Shown: positions 49,288-58,595, numbered from the stretch's first letter. The stretch: 64,000 nucleotides of DNA from Rugamonas aquatica (GCF_009380215.1 NZ_WHUG01000004.1:124001-188000); one strand, 5' to 3'. Program-made: numbers and translations. Notes: generated from the sequence alone by a model not told the origin.

Positions 49288-49431
49288 TTAATCCAGCTCC
49301 TCCTCATCGTCATACACCTCAGGCAGAACGAATAGCATTTTAGTGGGCAACAAGCTCATTCCGAAGCCGTTGGCGTCTTTTTCTAGTCTAACACCGCATG
49401 TTTCCTCGCGTCCTCCGAAAAGTCTGGACAT
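49288..49431 (-). CDS. 47-residue small acidic-tailed protein
   Basis: A 47-codon frame from ATG 49431 to TAA 49288-49290. It reads MSRLFGGREETCGVRLEKDA, GFGMSLLPTKMLFVLPEV and ends DDEEELD. The acidic tail and uninterrupted coding texture in this AT-rich region support a real gene, though the ribosome site is weak. It is the first gene of the minus-strand row and divergent from the ParD-like gene. Confidence 0.5.
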   Translation of the reverse strand: MSRLFGGREETCGVRLEKDANGFGMSLLPTKMLFVLPEVYDDEEELD

Positions 49432-49449
49432 CACAATGAGCCGCATCTG

Positions 49450-49485
49450 TATGATACCCCTCCAGGTATTGATCTACTTGAGGGG
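49450..49485 (+). promoter_or_regulatory. Promoter and palindromic operator of the ParD-like gene
   Basis: TATGAT at 49450-49455 can serve as a -10. It is followed by an imperfect inverted repeat, CCCCTCCAGGTA (49457-49468) with TACTTGAGGGG (49475-49485), centred about 20 bp before the ATG. Overlap of promoter and palindrome is usual for antitoxin autorepression. Confidence 0.55.
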
Positions 49486-49491
49486 AGCACC

Positions 49492-49731
49492 ATGGGAACT
49501 GTGCGTAGGATCATCACTTTGACCGACAAGCAAGACGATTGGATTATGGCGCAAATTGAAGCTGGGAACTACATCAACGACAGCGAATGCATTCGTGACC
49601 TGATCCGACGTGAACAGGAACGTGGCGCCGAGCTTGATGCTATCCGCGCTGCATTGACGGAAGGTGAATCCAGCGGTGAACCTAGCTCCTTCGATGCCAG
49701 CATATTCAAGCAGCGAATGCACGGCCGTTAA
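49492..49731 (+). CDS. ParD-family type II antitoxin, orphan
   Basis: A 79-residue ribbon-helix-helix antitoxin of the ParD/CopG type: RRIITLTDKQDDWIMAQIEA forms the DNA-binding strand and helix, GNYINDSECIRDLIRREQER is the characteristic ParD helix, and the C-terminal tail would bind a toxin. No ParE toxin gene follows: the next bases are the island boundary repeat and then the amidohydrolase. A palindrome overlaps its promoter. It is orphaned, or its toxin was lost. Confidence 0.85.
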   Translation: MGTVRRIITLTDKQDDWIMAQIEAGNYINDSECIRDLIRREQERGAELDAIRAALTEGESSGEPSSFDASIFKQRMHGR

Positions 49732-49736
49732 TGAGG

Positions 49737-49763
49737 CCTGCGCCTGGCCGGGTTAATTTAAAC
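49737..49763 (+). repeat. Right island boundary: senA stop region, copy 2
   Basis: CCTGCGCCTGGCCGGGTTAA and following bases repeat the end of senA (CAWPG, stop TAA) with synonymous changes relative to the intact copy at 47055. In this location it encodes nothing. It marks the far end of the inserted segment. Confidence 0.7.
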
Positions 49764-49827
49764 AATAAGAACGATTTTTCGCGGGAGCTCTGCTATTCTT
49801 TTCTTTTCCAAGAAAAGGGCGCACCCG

Positions 49828-51108
49828 ATGAAACTTAAGCATCTCCTGATCTCCGCTGCTGTCATGGGCGTGGCCGCGCCGTCGTTTGCCGATGCCGGCA
49901 AAGTGGTGGCGATACGCGCCGGTAAGCTGGTCGACGTGGTCGCCGGCACTGTGCTGAAGGACCAGACCATCATCATCACCGGCGAGCGCATTACTTCGGT
50001 CGGCCCGAGCGCATCGGCCAAGGTGCCGTCCGGCGCGCAGCTGATCGATCTGTCGTCGCAGACGGTGCTGCCAGGCCTGATCGACATGCACACGCACTTG
50101 ACCGGCGACCCTTACCTGGGCGGCTACAACGCGCTGGGCGTGTCCGACACGCGTGCCGCATTGTACGGCGTGCGCGCCGCGCGCAAGACGCTGGAGGCGG
50201 GATTCACCACGGTGCGCAACGTCGGCGCCGGCGGCTTCGGCGATGTCGCGCTGCGCGACGCCATCAACGACGGCGATTTCATCGGCCCGCGCATGCGCAC
50301 CGCCGGTTACGCTATCGGCATCCAGGGCGGCCACTGCGACGAGAACCTGCTGCCTGCCGATATGAAGTTCACCAGCCGCGGCGTGGCCGACGGCCCGTGG
50401 GAAGCCCGCGCCAAGGTGCGCGAGATGGCCAAGTACGGCGCCGACGTAATCAAGATCTGCGCGTCGGGCGGCGTGCTGTCCAAGGGCGACGAGCCGGGCG
50501 CGCAGCAGTACACGCTGGAAGAGATGCAGGCCATCGTCGGCGAGGCGCACAAGTTGGGCCGCAAGGTGGCGGCACACGCGCACGGCACCAGCAGCATCCG
50601 CGATGCGATCCTGGCCGGCGTCGATTCGATCGAGCACGCAAGCCTGATCGACGACGAGGGCATCAAGCTGGCGCGCGAGAAGGGCACCTACCTGGTGATG
50701 GACATCTACAACGACGATTTCATTTTGCAGGAAGGCGAGAAGGCCGGCATGCTGCCGGAATCGATCGCCAAGGAAAAGGTGATCGGCCAGCTCCAGCGCG
50801 ATAACTTCCGCAAGGCCTTCACCGGCGGCGCCAAGATGGCCTTCGGCACCGACTCCGGCGTCTACCCGCACGGCGACAATGCCAAACAGTTCGCCTACAT
50901 GATCAGGTACGGCATGACGTCGATGCAGGCGATCCAGGCGGCCACCATCAACGCGGCCGATCTGCTGGGCTGGAAGGACCGCGTCGGTTCCCTCACCGCC
51001 GGCAAGTACGCCGACATCATCGCGGTCAAGGGCGATCCGGCCGAAAACGCCACCGAGCTGACCAAAGTGACGTTCGTGATGAAGGGCGGCGAAGTAATCA
51101 GAAAATAA
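49828..51108 (+). CDS. Exported amidohydrolase family protein
   Basis: A 426-residue amidohydrolase with a signal peptide (KHLLISAAVMGVAAPSFADA). Metal-binding motifs: LPGLIDMHTHLTGDPYLGGY (HxH), HAHGTSSIRDAILAG (His), SIEHASLIDDEGIKL (His) and KMAFGTDSGVYPHGDN (Asp). A Lys in GADVIKICASGG can be carboxylated to bridge two metals. This is the Xaa-Pro/imidazolonepropionase-like branch. It probably cleaves cyclic amides or prolyl dipeptides in the periplasm. It is the first gene to the right of the island. Confidence 0.9.
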   Translation: MKLKHLLISAAVMGVAAPSFADAGKVVAIRAGKLVDVVAGTVLKDQTIIITGERITSVGPSASAKVPSGAQLIDLSSQTVLPGLIDMHTHLTGDPYLGGYNALGVSDTRAALYGVRAARKTLEAGFTTVRNVGAGGFGDVALRDAINDGDFIGPRMRTAGYAIGIQGGHCDENLLPADMKFTSRGVADGPWEARAKVREMAKYGADVIKICASGGVLSKGDEPGAQQYTLEEMQAIVGEAHKLGRKVAAHAHGTSSIRDAILAGVDSIEHASLIDDEGIKLAREKGTYLVMDIYNDDFILQEGEKAGMLPESIAKEKVIGQLQRDNFRKAFTGGAKMAFGTDSGVYPHGDNAKQFAYMIRYGMTSMQAIQAATINAADLLGWKDRVGSLTAGKYADIIAVKGDPAENATELTKVTFVMKGGEVIRK

Positions 51109-51226
51109 AGGCTCGCCGGGTCATCCCGCTGGCTCGCGGGGCCATGCTGTTGTGGTGCGGATGGTATAGGGAGAAGATTGATTTTCTATATACTTTTCGC
51201 TTTCAGACAGTGCACTGCGAGCCAGT

Positions 51227-52549
51227 ATGAGTTTTCAAGCCTTCCCCCGTCATCTGGCCCTGCTGGCGATGGCCGCCGCACTTGCTGCCTGCGGCGGCGG
51301 TTCCGGTTCTTCCTCCGGCGGCACGCCTGCCGACACCACCGCCGGCACCTTCATCGGCACCGCGCCCGACACCACCTCCAGCATCGCGCTCGATGGAATA
51401 CCCCGGGTGGTTCCGCTGCCGGGTGGCGCGCCATTGAAGGGCATGAGCGATGCGATGATCGTCGGCGACAATATCGTGATGCGCTCGTTGTCCGATTCCT
51501 CCATCACCGTCAACGGCAAGCAGGTGTATGCGCGCACGCGTTTGAGCGTGATGGACAAGACCGGCACGATGGTCTCCACTACCGACTACGGCTTCTCGCT
51601 GGCCGCCGGCTACACCGGCGACTGGGTGATGCTGCCGTCGCCCGACGGCTTCATGATGGTGCAGTCGGGCACCGGCACCAAACTGCTGCGCTTCGACGCG
51701 CAGGCCAAGCGCATCGGCGACGCCATCGACCTGTATCCGCCGGTCGCCGCGACATCGACCACCGAACTGGCGCCGGCCGAAGGCAGCGCTGCGGTCGACG
51801 GCAACGGCTTCTGGCATGTGGCGACCTTCTCGCTGCTGCCTGTCACCGACAAGACGCAATATCAGCTCAAACTGTGCAAGTTCGATTTCAACGGCCGGCA
51901 GCTGACGCCTCCGTTCGAGATATCGACATCGGCTCTGCACCCGCATGTGGCGGCGACGGGGGGCGCGGTGCTGACCACCTGGCTCGAAGGCGGCGGCGCC
52001 ATGGTCGGCATGTGGCCGAAGGGCCTGGGCGCGCCGGTCCTGCGTTCGGTGGGCACGGGCGGCGCCCGGCCTTACGCGGTGGCGCTGGACGACAACGGCA
52101 AACTGGGCGTGATCTGGAACGGCAAGGCCACGCTGTCGAGCCCCGGCGGCGTGATGGGCGTGGCGATCGACAAGAACGGCGTGGCGGTGCTGCCGGTCGG
52201 CCGCACCGATCTGGGGCAGGAAACCCTGTCCGGAAAATGGGCCGGCACCAGCCGCGCGCCGGAGATCGACGCGCGCCTCTACAAGGGCAATCTGCTGCTG
52301 GCCGATGTGGTGGTCGGCTCCTACAACCCCGGCGATCCGGTCGGCGATGTGCTGGTGGTGGCCGATTATGGCATCGGCACGGCGGCGCTGTCGGCGCAGA
52401 AGTCGGCCACCCTGCGCATCAAGATGTTTGGCCCGGGCTCCGAAATCGGCAACACGCCGGTGCTGCGGCAGATGGTGTTCGGCGACCATACCGTGTTGTT
52501 GATCGGCGACGAGAACCATCTGAACATCCAGCAGTTGACCCGGAAGTGA
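51227..52549 (+). CDS. Hypothetical lipoprotein, beta-rich
   Basis: A 440-residue lipoprotein: signal HLALLAMAAALAACGGGSGS with the lipobox Cys in LAACG near residue 22, then a Ser/Gly linker and a body of repeated beta-hairpin-like segments (VMLPSPDGFMMVQSGTGTKL, ARPYAVALDDNGKLGVIWNG, VMGVAIDKNGVAVLPVGRT). The repeated Asp-Asn-Gly turns suggest a beta-propeller. No catalytic motif was found. A strong terminator follows at 52631. Its function is unknown. Confidence 0.75.
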   Translation: MSFQAFPRHLALLAMAAALAACGGGSGSSSGGTPADTTAGTFIGTAPDTTSSIALDGIPRVVPLPGGAPLKGMSDAMIVGDNIVMRSLSDSSITVNGKQVYARTRLSVMDKTGTMVSTTDYGFSLAAGYTGDWVMLPSPDGFMMVQSGTGTKLLRFDAQAKRIGDAIDLYPPVAATSTTELAPAEGSAAVDGNGFWHVATFSLLPVTDKTQYQLKLCKFDFNGRQLTPPFEISTSALHPHVAATGGAVLTTWLEGGGAMVGMWPKGLGAPVLRSVGTGGARPYAVALDDNGKLGVIWNGKATLSSPGGVMGVAIDKNGVAVLPVGRTDLGQETLSGKWAGTSRAPEIDARLYKGNLLLADVVVGSYNPGDPVGDVLVVADYGIGTAALSAQKSATLRIKMFGPGSEIGNTPVLRQMVFGDHTVLLIGDENHLNIQQLTRK

Positions 52550-52630
52550 GAGATTTGTCCTGGGCAGGGATGATGTTGTTTATTTTCATCATTAGTTAAT
52601 GCATAATCCGCATAACGAAAACTACTGATC

Positions 52631-52670
52631 AACGCGCGCCCCAAACAGCGTCGCGCGTTCTCTTGTTTTT
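52631..52670 (+). terminator. Intrinsic terminator after the lipoprotein gene
   Basis: AACGCGCG at 52631-52638 pairs perfectly with CGCGCGTT at 52652-52659, followed by CTCTTGTTTTT. The position, 82 bp after the stop of the 51227 gene, and the T-run make this one of the best terminators in the window. A second GCGACGC/GCGTCGC hairpin (52694-52712) lies before the next gene. Confidence 0.7.
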
Positions 52671-52746
52671 CCCACACTCCGCATTGAGCCAGAGCGACGC
52701 CGCAAGCGTCGCCGTTGGCGTTCGCCCTTTTCGACAGGAAGATTGA

Positions 52747-54399
52747 ATGGAATCGTTCAAGAAGTTAAAAATAGGTACCCAGCTTGCGCTGAGTTTTGGC
52801 ACGCTGACGGCGTTGATGCTGATCCTGGCGACGTTTGCGGTGGTGCGCATGTCGTCGATCACCGGCGCTTTCCAGTTGCAGCAGCAGGTGGCGGCGCAGA
52901 AGCTGGAGCCTTTGTATGTGGCCCGCGAAGCGCTGGCGCAGACCGGCCTGGCCGCGCGCAACGCCTACATTTTCACCGACAACGCGCAGGCGGCCAAGGA
53001 ACTGGCGCAGCTCGACGAGCAGAAGGCCATCTATCTGGCCGCGCTGGAAAAGATGACGCCGGCCTACAAGGGCGACGCCAATTTCGAGAACGTACGTAGT
53101 GGCCTGCTGAAGATGGCCGATGCGCTGAAGCGTCCGCGCCAGCTGCGCGAGGCGGGCGACAACGAGGCCTTCGGCCGCTTCCTGACCGAGGAATGCAGCC
53201 CGCTGCGCCGCCAGATCGTCGCCGACATCGCGACGGTGATGGCCGCCGCGCAGGCGGAAACGGCGGCCGCCAGCGCTGGCGTCAACGCCCATGCCAGCGA
53301 TGCGCGGTTGTGGATCGTGCTGCAGGCGGTGCTGTCGTTCGCGGTCAGCGTGCTGATTGCGTGGGCGAATACGCGCCTGCTGCTCAAGCAGTTGGGCGGC
53401 GAACCGGCTTACGCCACCGAGATCGCCAACAAGATCGCCGAGGGCGACCTGGCCATCGATGTCGAAGTGAAGTCCGATGACAAAACCAGTCTGCTGCACG
53501 CGATCAAGGCGATGCGCGACAGTCTGTCGTCCATCGTCGGCCAGGTGCGCCAGGGGACGGACATGATCGCGACGGCGTCGTCGGAAATCGCTTCTGGCAA
53601 TCGCGACCTGTCGTCGCGCACCGAGCACCAGGCGGAGTCGCTGGAGAAGGTGGCGACGGCGATGGAAGAACTGACGTCGACGGTGAAGCAGAACGCGGGC
53701 AATGCGCAGCAGGCCAATGTGCTGGCGGTGTCGGCTTCGGAAGTGTCGGAGCAGGGCGGTCATGTGATGGAGCAGGTGACGGTGACGATGGCGTCGATTA
53801 ACGAGTCGTCGAAGAAGATCGTGGACATCATCTCGGTCATCGACGGCATCGCGTTCCAGACCAATATCCTGGCGCTGAATGCGGCCGTGGAAGCGGCGCG
53901 CGCGGGTGAGCAGGGCCGTGGCTTCGCGGTGGTGGCGACCGAAGTGCGCAACCTGGCGCAGCGCTCGGCCGCGGCGGCCAAGGAGATCAAGTCGCTGATC
54001 GACGATTCGGTGGAGAAGGTCGGCACCGGGTCGGAGCTGGTGCACAAGGCGGGTGAGACCATGCATGAAGTGGTGGCCAGCGTGAAGCGCGTGACCGAGA
54101 TCATGGGCGAGATCAGCGGCGCCAGCATGGAGCAGACGGCCGGCATCGAGCAGGTCAACGACGCCATCGGCGAGATGGACAGCATGACGCAGCAGAACAC
54201 CGCGCTGGTCGAACAGGCCACGGCGGCGGCGCAGGAGCTGCAGGATCAGGCATCGAGCCTGGCGCATGTGGTGGATGTGTTCAAGCTGGATGCAGGCCAG
54301 CGCTCGGCCAGCGTGCACGGCATGCGCGGCCGCGCGCGCCGCCAGCCGGCAACAGGTGCACGACGCAATGAGGAAGTGCGCCGCATCGCCAACGGTTAG
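52747..54399 (+). CDS. Methyl-accepting chemotaxis protein
   Basis: A 550-residue chemoreceptor: TM1 near residues 10-30 (LALSFGTLTALMLILATFAV), a periplasmic sensor of about 150 residues, TM2 near 190-210 (LWIVLQAVLSFAVSVLIAWA), HAMP, then the cytoplasmic tip [20 protein letters not shown] and [20 protein letters not shown]. The C-terminus is basic (GRARRQPATGARRNEE). The same cytoplasmic tip occurs in the gene at 30504, so the two are paralogues with different sensor domains. The ligand is unknown. Confidence 0.93.
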   Translation: MESFKKLKIGTQLALSFGTLTALMLILATFAVVRMSSITGAFQLQQQVAAQKLEPLYVAREALAQTGLAARNAYIFTDNAQAAKELAQLDEQKAIYLAALEKMTPAYKGDANFENVRSGLLKMADALKRPRQLREAGDNEAFGRFLTEECSPLRRQIVADIATVMAAAQAETAAASAGVNAHASDARLWIVLQAVLSFAVSVLIAWANTRLLLKQLGGEPAYATEIANKIAEGDLAIDVEVKSDDKTSLLHAIKAMRDSLSSIVGQVRQGTDMIATASSEIASGNRDLSSRTEHQAESLEKVATAMEELTSTVKQNAGNAQQANVLAVSASEVSEQGGHVMEQVTVTMASINESSKKIVDIISVIDGIAFQTNILALNAAVEAARAGEQGRGFAVVATEVRNLAQRSAAAAKEIKSLIDDSVEKVGTGSELVHKAGETMHEVVASVKRVTEIMGEISGASMEQTAGIEQVNDAIGEMDSMTQQNTALVEQATAAAQELQDQASSLAHVVDVFKLDAGQRSASVHGMRGRARRQPATGARRNEEVRRIANG

Positions 54400-54448
54400 A
54401 TATCGCTTGCATACGTGGAGCCACCCGTTACATAATTGATAAATCATT

Positions 54449-56290
54449 ATGATTAATGGGGGCTTGGTGAAACGTGTTTTCAAATGGTCGGCAGCGGTGC
54501 TGTCGGCCGCGTTGTTGGTTCTGGCGGCGCTGGTCGCTCATACTATTTATTTCAAACCGCTCAAGCTGGACTGGTTTTATACGCGGCTGTTTGCGGTGTT
54601 CGCGCTGCAAAGTCCGGAGCAGTTGTCCGCCATGCGTATCCTTCCGGGCTGGCTGGACTTCTCCAGCGCGAAGCTGGACGACGCCACGCCAGCGCACGAG
54701 CAGAAGATGGCCGACCTGGCCAAGGATGCGCTGGTTACGCTTAAACGCTACGACCGCAATGAGCTGGACCGCGAAGGCCAGCTGTCCTACGATACGCTGA
54801 ACTACTACCTGCAAACACAGGTCGACGGCGAACCCTTCAAGCTGCACGATTTCCCGGTGAACCAGCTGCACGGCGTGCAGAGCGCATTGCCGGACTTCCT
54901 GGTGCAGACGCACGAGGTGGAAAGCAAGGCCGATGCGGAGAACTACATCACGCGCCTGAAGCTGTTCCCGCAGAAGTTCTCCCAACTGACCGAAGGCCTG
55001 AAGCTGCGCGAGGCGCGCGGCATCATCCCGCCGCGCTTCACCGTGGAGAAGGTGCTGGTGCAGATGCAGGGCATGATCGCTCAGGCGCCGCAGCAGCATG
55101 TGCTGTATGTGAGCTTCAAGCAGAAGCTGGACAAGATCCCGGCCGGCGAGATGGACGCCGATACCCGCAAGCGCCTGCTATCCCAGGTTGAGGCGGCGGT
55201 GCAAGAGCAGGTATATCCGGCCTACCGTGGCCTGATCGCCTACTTCACCGCTCTGCAGCCGAAGGCGCAGCGCAACGACGGCGCCTGGAGCCTGCCGAAT
55301 GGCGACGCCTACTACGCGTGGTGCGTGCGCCAGCACACCACGTCCGCCATGACGCCGCAGCAGGTGCACGACCTGGGCCTGGCCGAAGTGGCGCGGGTGA
55401 GCGGGGAGATGGACGCCATCCTCAAGCTGCAAGGCCTGTCCGACGGCTCGGTCGGCGCGCGCGTGCAGCAGTTGGCCAGCCGCCCGGAGCAGCAGTATCC
55501 GAATACGCCGGCCGGCAAGAAGGACATGCTGGGCCGCTACCAGGTGATACTCGACGAGATCAACAGCGGCATCGGGCGCGCTTTCGATATCCGACCTAGC
55601 CTGGGCGTGAAGGTCGAGCAGATTCCGGCGGCTTCCGAGGCGACTGCGCCGGGAGCCTACTACAGCGAGGGTTCCTTCGATGGCAGCCGGCCCGGCATCT
55701 TCTATGCCAATATGCGCAATCCCGGCGAGACGCCGAAGTTCGTCATGCGTACGCTGGCTTATCACGAGGGCATACCAGGCCATCACTTCCAGGTGGCGAT
55801 TGCGCAGGAACTGAGCGACGTGCCGTTCTTCCGCCGCGTGATCGGCTTTACCGCCTATGCGGAGGGCTGGGCGCTGTATGCGGAGCGGCTGGCATACGAG
55901 CAGGGATACGAGAAGGATGAGCTGGACAACCTGGGCCGCCTGCGCGAAGAGATGCTGCGTTCGACGCGCCTGGTGATCGATACCGGCATCCACTACAAGC
56001 ACTGGACGCGCGAGCAGGGCATCAGCTACATGATGGAGAATACCGGCATGCAGGAAGGCGATGCGACGGCGGAGGTGGAGCGCTACATGGTCGATCCAGG
56101 ACAGGCGCTGGCCTACAAGGCCGGCATGGTGAGGATACTGGCGATGCGCGAACACGCGAAGCAGGAGTTGGGCGCGAAGTTCGATCTGAAGCAGTTCCAC
56201 AACGAAGTGCTGTCCCACGGTTCGCTGCCGCTCGCCGTTCTGGAGCGGGTGATCGACGACTGGATCGCGCGCCGCAAGCAAGGCGGCTAG
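54449..56290 (+). CDS. DUF885 family metallopeptidase-like protein
   Basis: A 613-residue protein with a single N-terminal membrane segment (VFKWSAAVLSAALLVLAALV) and a DUF885 body. The zinc site reads AYHEGIPGHHFQVAIAQEL (HExxHH-type) near residue 440. The HKHW-like motif in DTGIHYKHWTREQGISYMME is also family-typical. These proteins resemble carboxypeptidase/Pz-peptidase-like enzymes facing the periplasm. The start could be the ATG at 54449 or a GTG at 54467 with GGGGG just ahead. The stop overlaps the next gene's GTG by one base. Confidence 0.88.
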   Translation: MINGGLVKRVFKWSAAVLSAALLVLAALVAHTIYFKPLKLDWFYTRLFAVFALQSPEQLSAMRILPGWLDFSSAKLDDATPAHEQKMADLAKDALVTLKRYDRNELDREGQLSYDTLNYYLQTQVDGEPFKLHDFPVNQLHGVQSALPDFLVQTHEVESKADAENYITRLKLFPQKFSQLTEGLKLREARGIIPPRFTVEKVLVQMQGMIAQAPQQHVLYVSFKQKLDKIPAGEMDADTRKRLLSQVEAAVQEQVYPAYRGLIAYFTALQPKAQRNDGAWSLPNGDAYYAWCVRQHTTSAMTPQQVHDLGLAEVARVSGEMDAILKLQGLSDGSVGARVQQLASRPEQQYPNTPAGKKDMLGRYQVILDEINSGIGRAFDIRPSLGVKVEQIPAASEATAPGAYYSEGSFDGSRPGIFYANMRNPGETPKFVMRTLAYHEGIPGHHFQVAIAQELSDVPFFRRVIGFTAYAEGWALYAERLAYEQGYEKDELDNLGRLREEMLRSTRLVIDTGIHYKHWTREQGISYMMENTGMQEGDATAEVERYMVDPGQALAYKAGMVRILAMREHAKQELGAKFDLKQFHNEVLSHGSLPLAVLERVIDDWIARRKQGG

Positions 56291-56745
56291 TGAGATACTT
56301 CACCGTTAGCCTGGCGATCGCTGTCGCCAGCGCTTTCTTCATGGCGGCATGTTCGCGCAATAACGATGCGTCGGGCGAAGACGTTTATGTCGGCAAGCCG
56401 ATTTACTCGCCGGACCATAAGCATATCGCCGTGCTGTTTACGGAGAGCGGTGGGGGCGGCATATCCCCCTATTGCATCACCCGCGTGTCGGTGGCGGCGG
56501 CGTCCGTTGAGCCGTCCATAGCCTATGCGGAAAAATATCTGGTGTACCAGGGAGGATGTCACTCGCTGGGCTTTGTCGAGATTGAGGGAAAGCGGATATT
56601 GCAGGATGCGCCCGCGTTAAAATGGGATGGATCCAGTGTACTGAGCATCAGCTTCAATCCCCGTCTGGCTGCCGGCTATGTCAGGAAGGTGATTCTGGCC
56701 ACGCATTCCTATGACGGCGCGGTGAGTGTTGTGTCGGTTCCATAG
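56290..56745 (+). CDS. Hypothetical lipoprotein
   Basis: A 151-residue exported protein starting with GTG inside the preceding stop. Signal FTVSLAIAVASAFFMAACSR carries a lipobox Cys (AAC). The mature part has two Cys in GISPYCITRV and YQGGCHSLGF that may form a disulfide, and mixed beta-strands. No family was recognised. Overlap with the DUF885 gene suggests joint expression. Confidence 0.68.
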   Translation: MRYFTVSLAIAVASAFFMAACSRNNDASGEDVYVGKPIYSPDHKHIAVLFTESGGGGISPYCITRVSVAAASVEPSIAYAEKYLVYQGGCHSLGFVEIEGKRILQDAPALKWDGSSVLSISFNPRLAAGYVRKVILATHSYDGAVSVVSVP

Positions 56746-56842
56746 ATAGAACGCGCTATCCAATGATGGCCATGTGGGAATCCGTGTATTTTGCTGGAGG
56801 GATGATCGCGTATAGTTGCATATTTAGTCACCTCTCTGCGCT

Positions 56843-57343
56843 ATGTATCTTACCTTCCGAAGCATTGTATTGACCCTGGCGGCCGTCACCAATTTCGCGA
56901 TGGCCGACGAGGGCGTCGTTTTTCGCGAGCCTTACACCTTGCGGCTGCATCAGGATAAAACGCACTACGTGGAGTACCCGGTTGGCAAGGTGCCGTTCGT
57001 GCTCAATGGCTCGGTGTTCCTGTTCAAGGACGATTACTTCGGCATCAACCTCGATGTTCAGGATGGCGCGGTGGCTGCGGTCAAGTATCTTCCGAGCCCG
57101 GAGTCCGCCGACGTTTCCTTGCGCTTCACGCAGTCGGTCAAGGAAGATGGCAGTTCCATGATGCTGCTGGAAATCGTCAATCGCACCAAGTACACGCTGA
57201 TGATGAATGGCGTGATGGTGACGCCGGCCGGCAAAGGTCCGGTTGTCACCAGCATCATTCCGGTCCAGGCAGGACTGGTCAACTTCGAGTCGTGGCCGCA
57301 CCCGATCGCGCAGCTGGTCTTGACCAAGCTGGCGATCAAATAG
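56843..57343 (+). CDS. Hypothetical exported protein
   Basis: A 166-residue protein with a signal peptide (TFRSIVLTLAAVTNFAMADE) and a beta-rich mature domain (VEYPVGKVPFVLNGSVFLFK, SMMLLEIVNRTKYTLMMNGV). It lies 97 bp after the lipoprotein gene and 19 bp before the convergent malic enzyme stop. The family is not recognised; the periplasm is the likely location. Confidence 0.65.
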   Translation: MYLTFRSIVLTLAAVTNFAMADEGVVFREPYTLRLHQDKTHYVEYPVGKVPFVLNGSVFLFKDDYFGINLDVQDGAVAAVKYLPSPESADVSLRFTQSVKEDGSSMMLLEIVNRTKYTLMMNGVMVTPAGKGPVVTSIIPVQAGLVNFESWPHPIAQLVLTKLAIK

Positions 57344-57362
57344 CAGCGCTGCCTGGCTGCGC

Positions 57363-58595
57363 TTAGATCAGCGATTCCGCCAGATCACGCAGGTCGTCCG
57401 CGTATTCGAGCTCGTTCAGCTCCTTGCGGGCGACGCCGCTGCGCCATGCTGCGGTGGCGATCTTCGGCGTGACGCCGCTCAGCAAGCGCGGATCCAGCAG
57501 GCCTGGCACCACGTAGTCCTTGCCGAAGCGGGCGTCGCTGCGCGCCATGTCGGCCAGCGCCACGACGCAGGCGCGCTTCATTTCCTGGTTGATGGTCGAG
57601 GCGCCGCAGTCCAGCGCCGCGCGGAACAGGTAAGGGAAGCACAGCGCGTTGTTGATCTGGTTCGGATAGTCCGAACGGCCGGTGGCGATGATGGCGTCCG
57701 GCGCCACTTCGCGCACCAGTTCCGGACGCAGCTCCGGCTCCGGATTGGCCAGCGTGAAGACGATAGGCTGCGGCTTCATGCGCTCGATATCCAGCGGCGA
57801 CAGCACGCCGGGACCGGACACGCCGAGGAACACGTCGGCGCCTTCCATCACGTCGGACAGCTTGCTGGCATTGGTGTCCTGCGCCCATGCGGCTTTTTCA
57901 CCGTCCAGGTTGCGGGCGGTGGTCAGCACGCCTTTGCTGTCGCAGACGTAGATGTTCTTGCGTTCCGCGCCCAGGTCCACCAGCAGTTCCAGGCAGGCGA
58001 TGGCCGCCGCGCCTGCGCCGGAGCAGACGATCTTCACGGTGGCGATGTCGCGGCCGGTCATCTCGATCGCGTTCAGCATGCCGGCGCCGACCACGATGGC
58101 GGTGCCGTGCTGGTCGTCATGGAACACCGGAATCGACAGGCGCTCGCGCAGCTTGCGCTCGATGTAGAAGCATTCCGGCGCCTTGATGTCTTCCAGGTTG
58201 ATGCCGCCGAAGGTCGGATGCAGCGCGGCGATGATGTCGATCAGCTTATCGGGATCGGTTTCGTCGATCTCGATGTCGAAGGCGTCGATGCCGCCGAATT
58301 TTTTGAACAGCACCACTTTGCCTTCCATCACAGGCTTGCCGGCCAGCGCGCCGATATTGCCCAGGCCAAGCACCGCCGTGCCGTTGGTGATGACGCCGAC
58401 CAGGTTGCCCTTGGCGGTGTACTCGTAGGCCTTGGCCGGCTCGCGCTGGATTTCCACGCATGGCGCGGCCACGCCCGGCGAGTACGCCAGCGCCAGGTCT
58501 TCCTGGGTGCTGACGCTCTTGGTCACTTCGATGGCGATCTTGCCGGCGCTGCCGGCGCGGTGGTAGGCCAGCGCTTTCTGTTCGATGGTGCTCAT
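57363..58595 (-). CDS. NAD(P)-dependent malic enzyme
   Basis: A 410-residue malic enzyme of the MaeB/short type: [40 protein letters not shown] (NAD(P) side), [20 protein letters not shown] (malate and metal) and [20 protein letters not shown] (second nucleotide-binding site). It decarboxylates malate to pyruvate and makes reducing power. It lacks the C-terminal phosphotransacetylase-like domain of full-length MaeB, so the usual acetyl-CoA control may be absent. The start at 58595 (MSTIEQ) fits homologues. A terminator hairpin for the upstream gdhA lies between the two. Confidence 0.92.
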   Translation of the reverse strand: MSTIEQKALAYHRAGSAGKIAIEVTKSVSTQEDLALAYSPGVAAPCVEIQREPAKAYEYTAKGNLVGVITNGTAVLGLGNIGALAGKPVMEGKVVLFKKFGGIDAFDIEIDETDPDKLIDIIAALHPTFGGINLEDIKAPECFYIERKLRERLSIPVFHDDQHGTAIVVGAGMLNAIEMTGRDIATVKIVCSGAGAAAIACLELLVDLGAERKNIYVCDSKGVLTTARNLDGEKAAWAQDTNASKLSDVMEGADVFLGVSGPGVLSPLDIERMKPQPIVFTLANPEPELRPELVREVAPDAIIATGRSDYPNQINNALCFPYLFRAALDCGASTINQEMKRACVVALADMARSDARFGKDYVVPGLLDPRLLSGVTPKIATAAWRSGVARKELNELEYADDLRDLAESLI

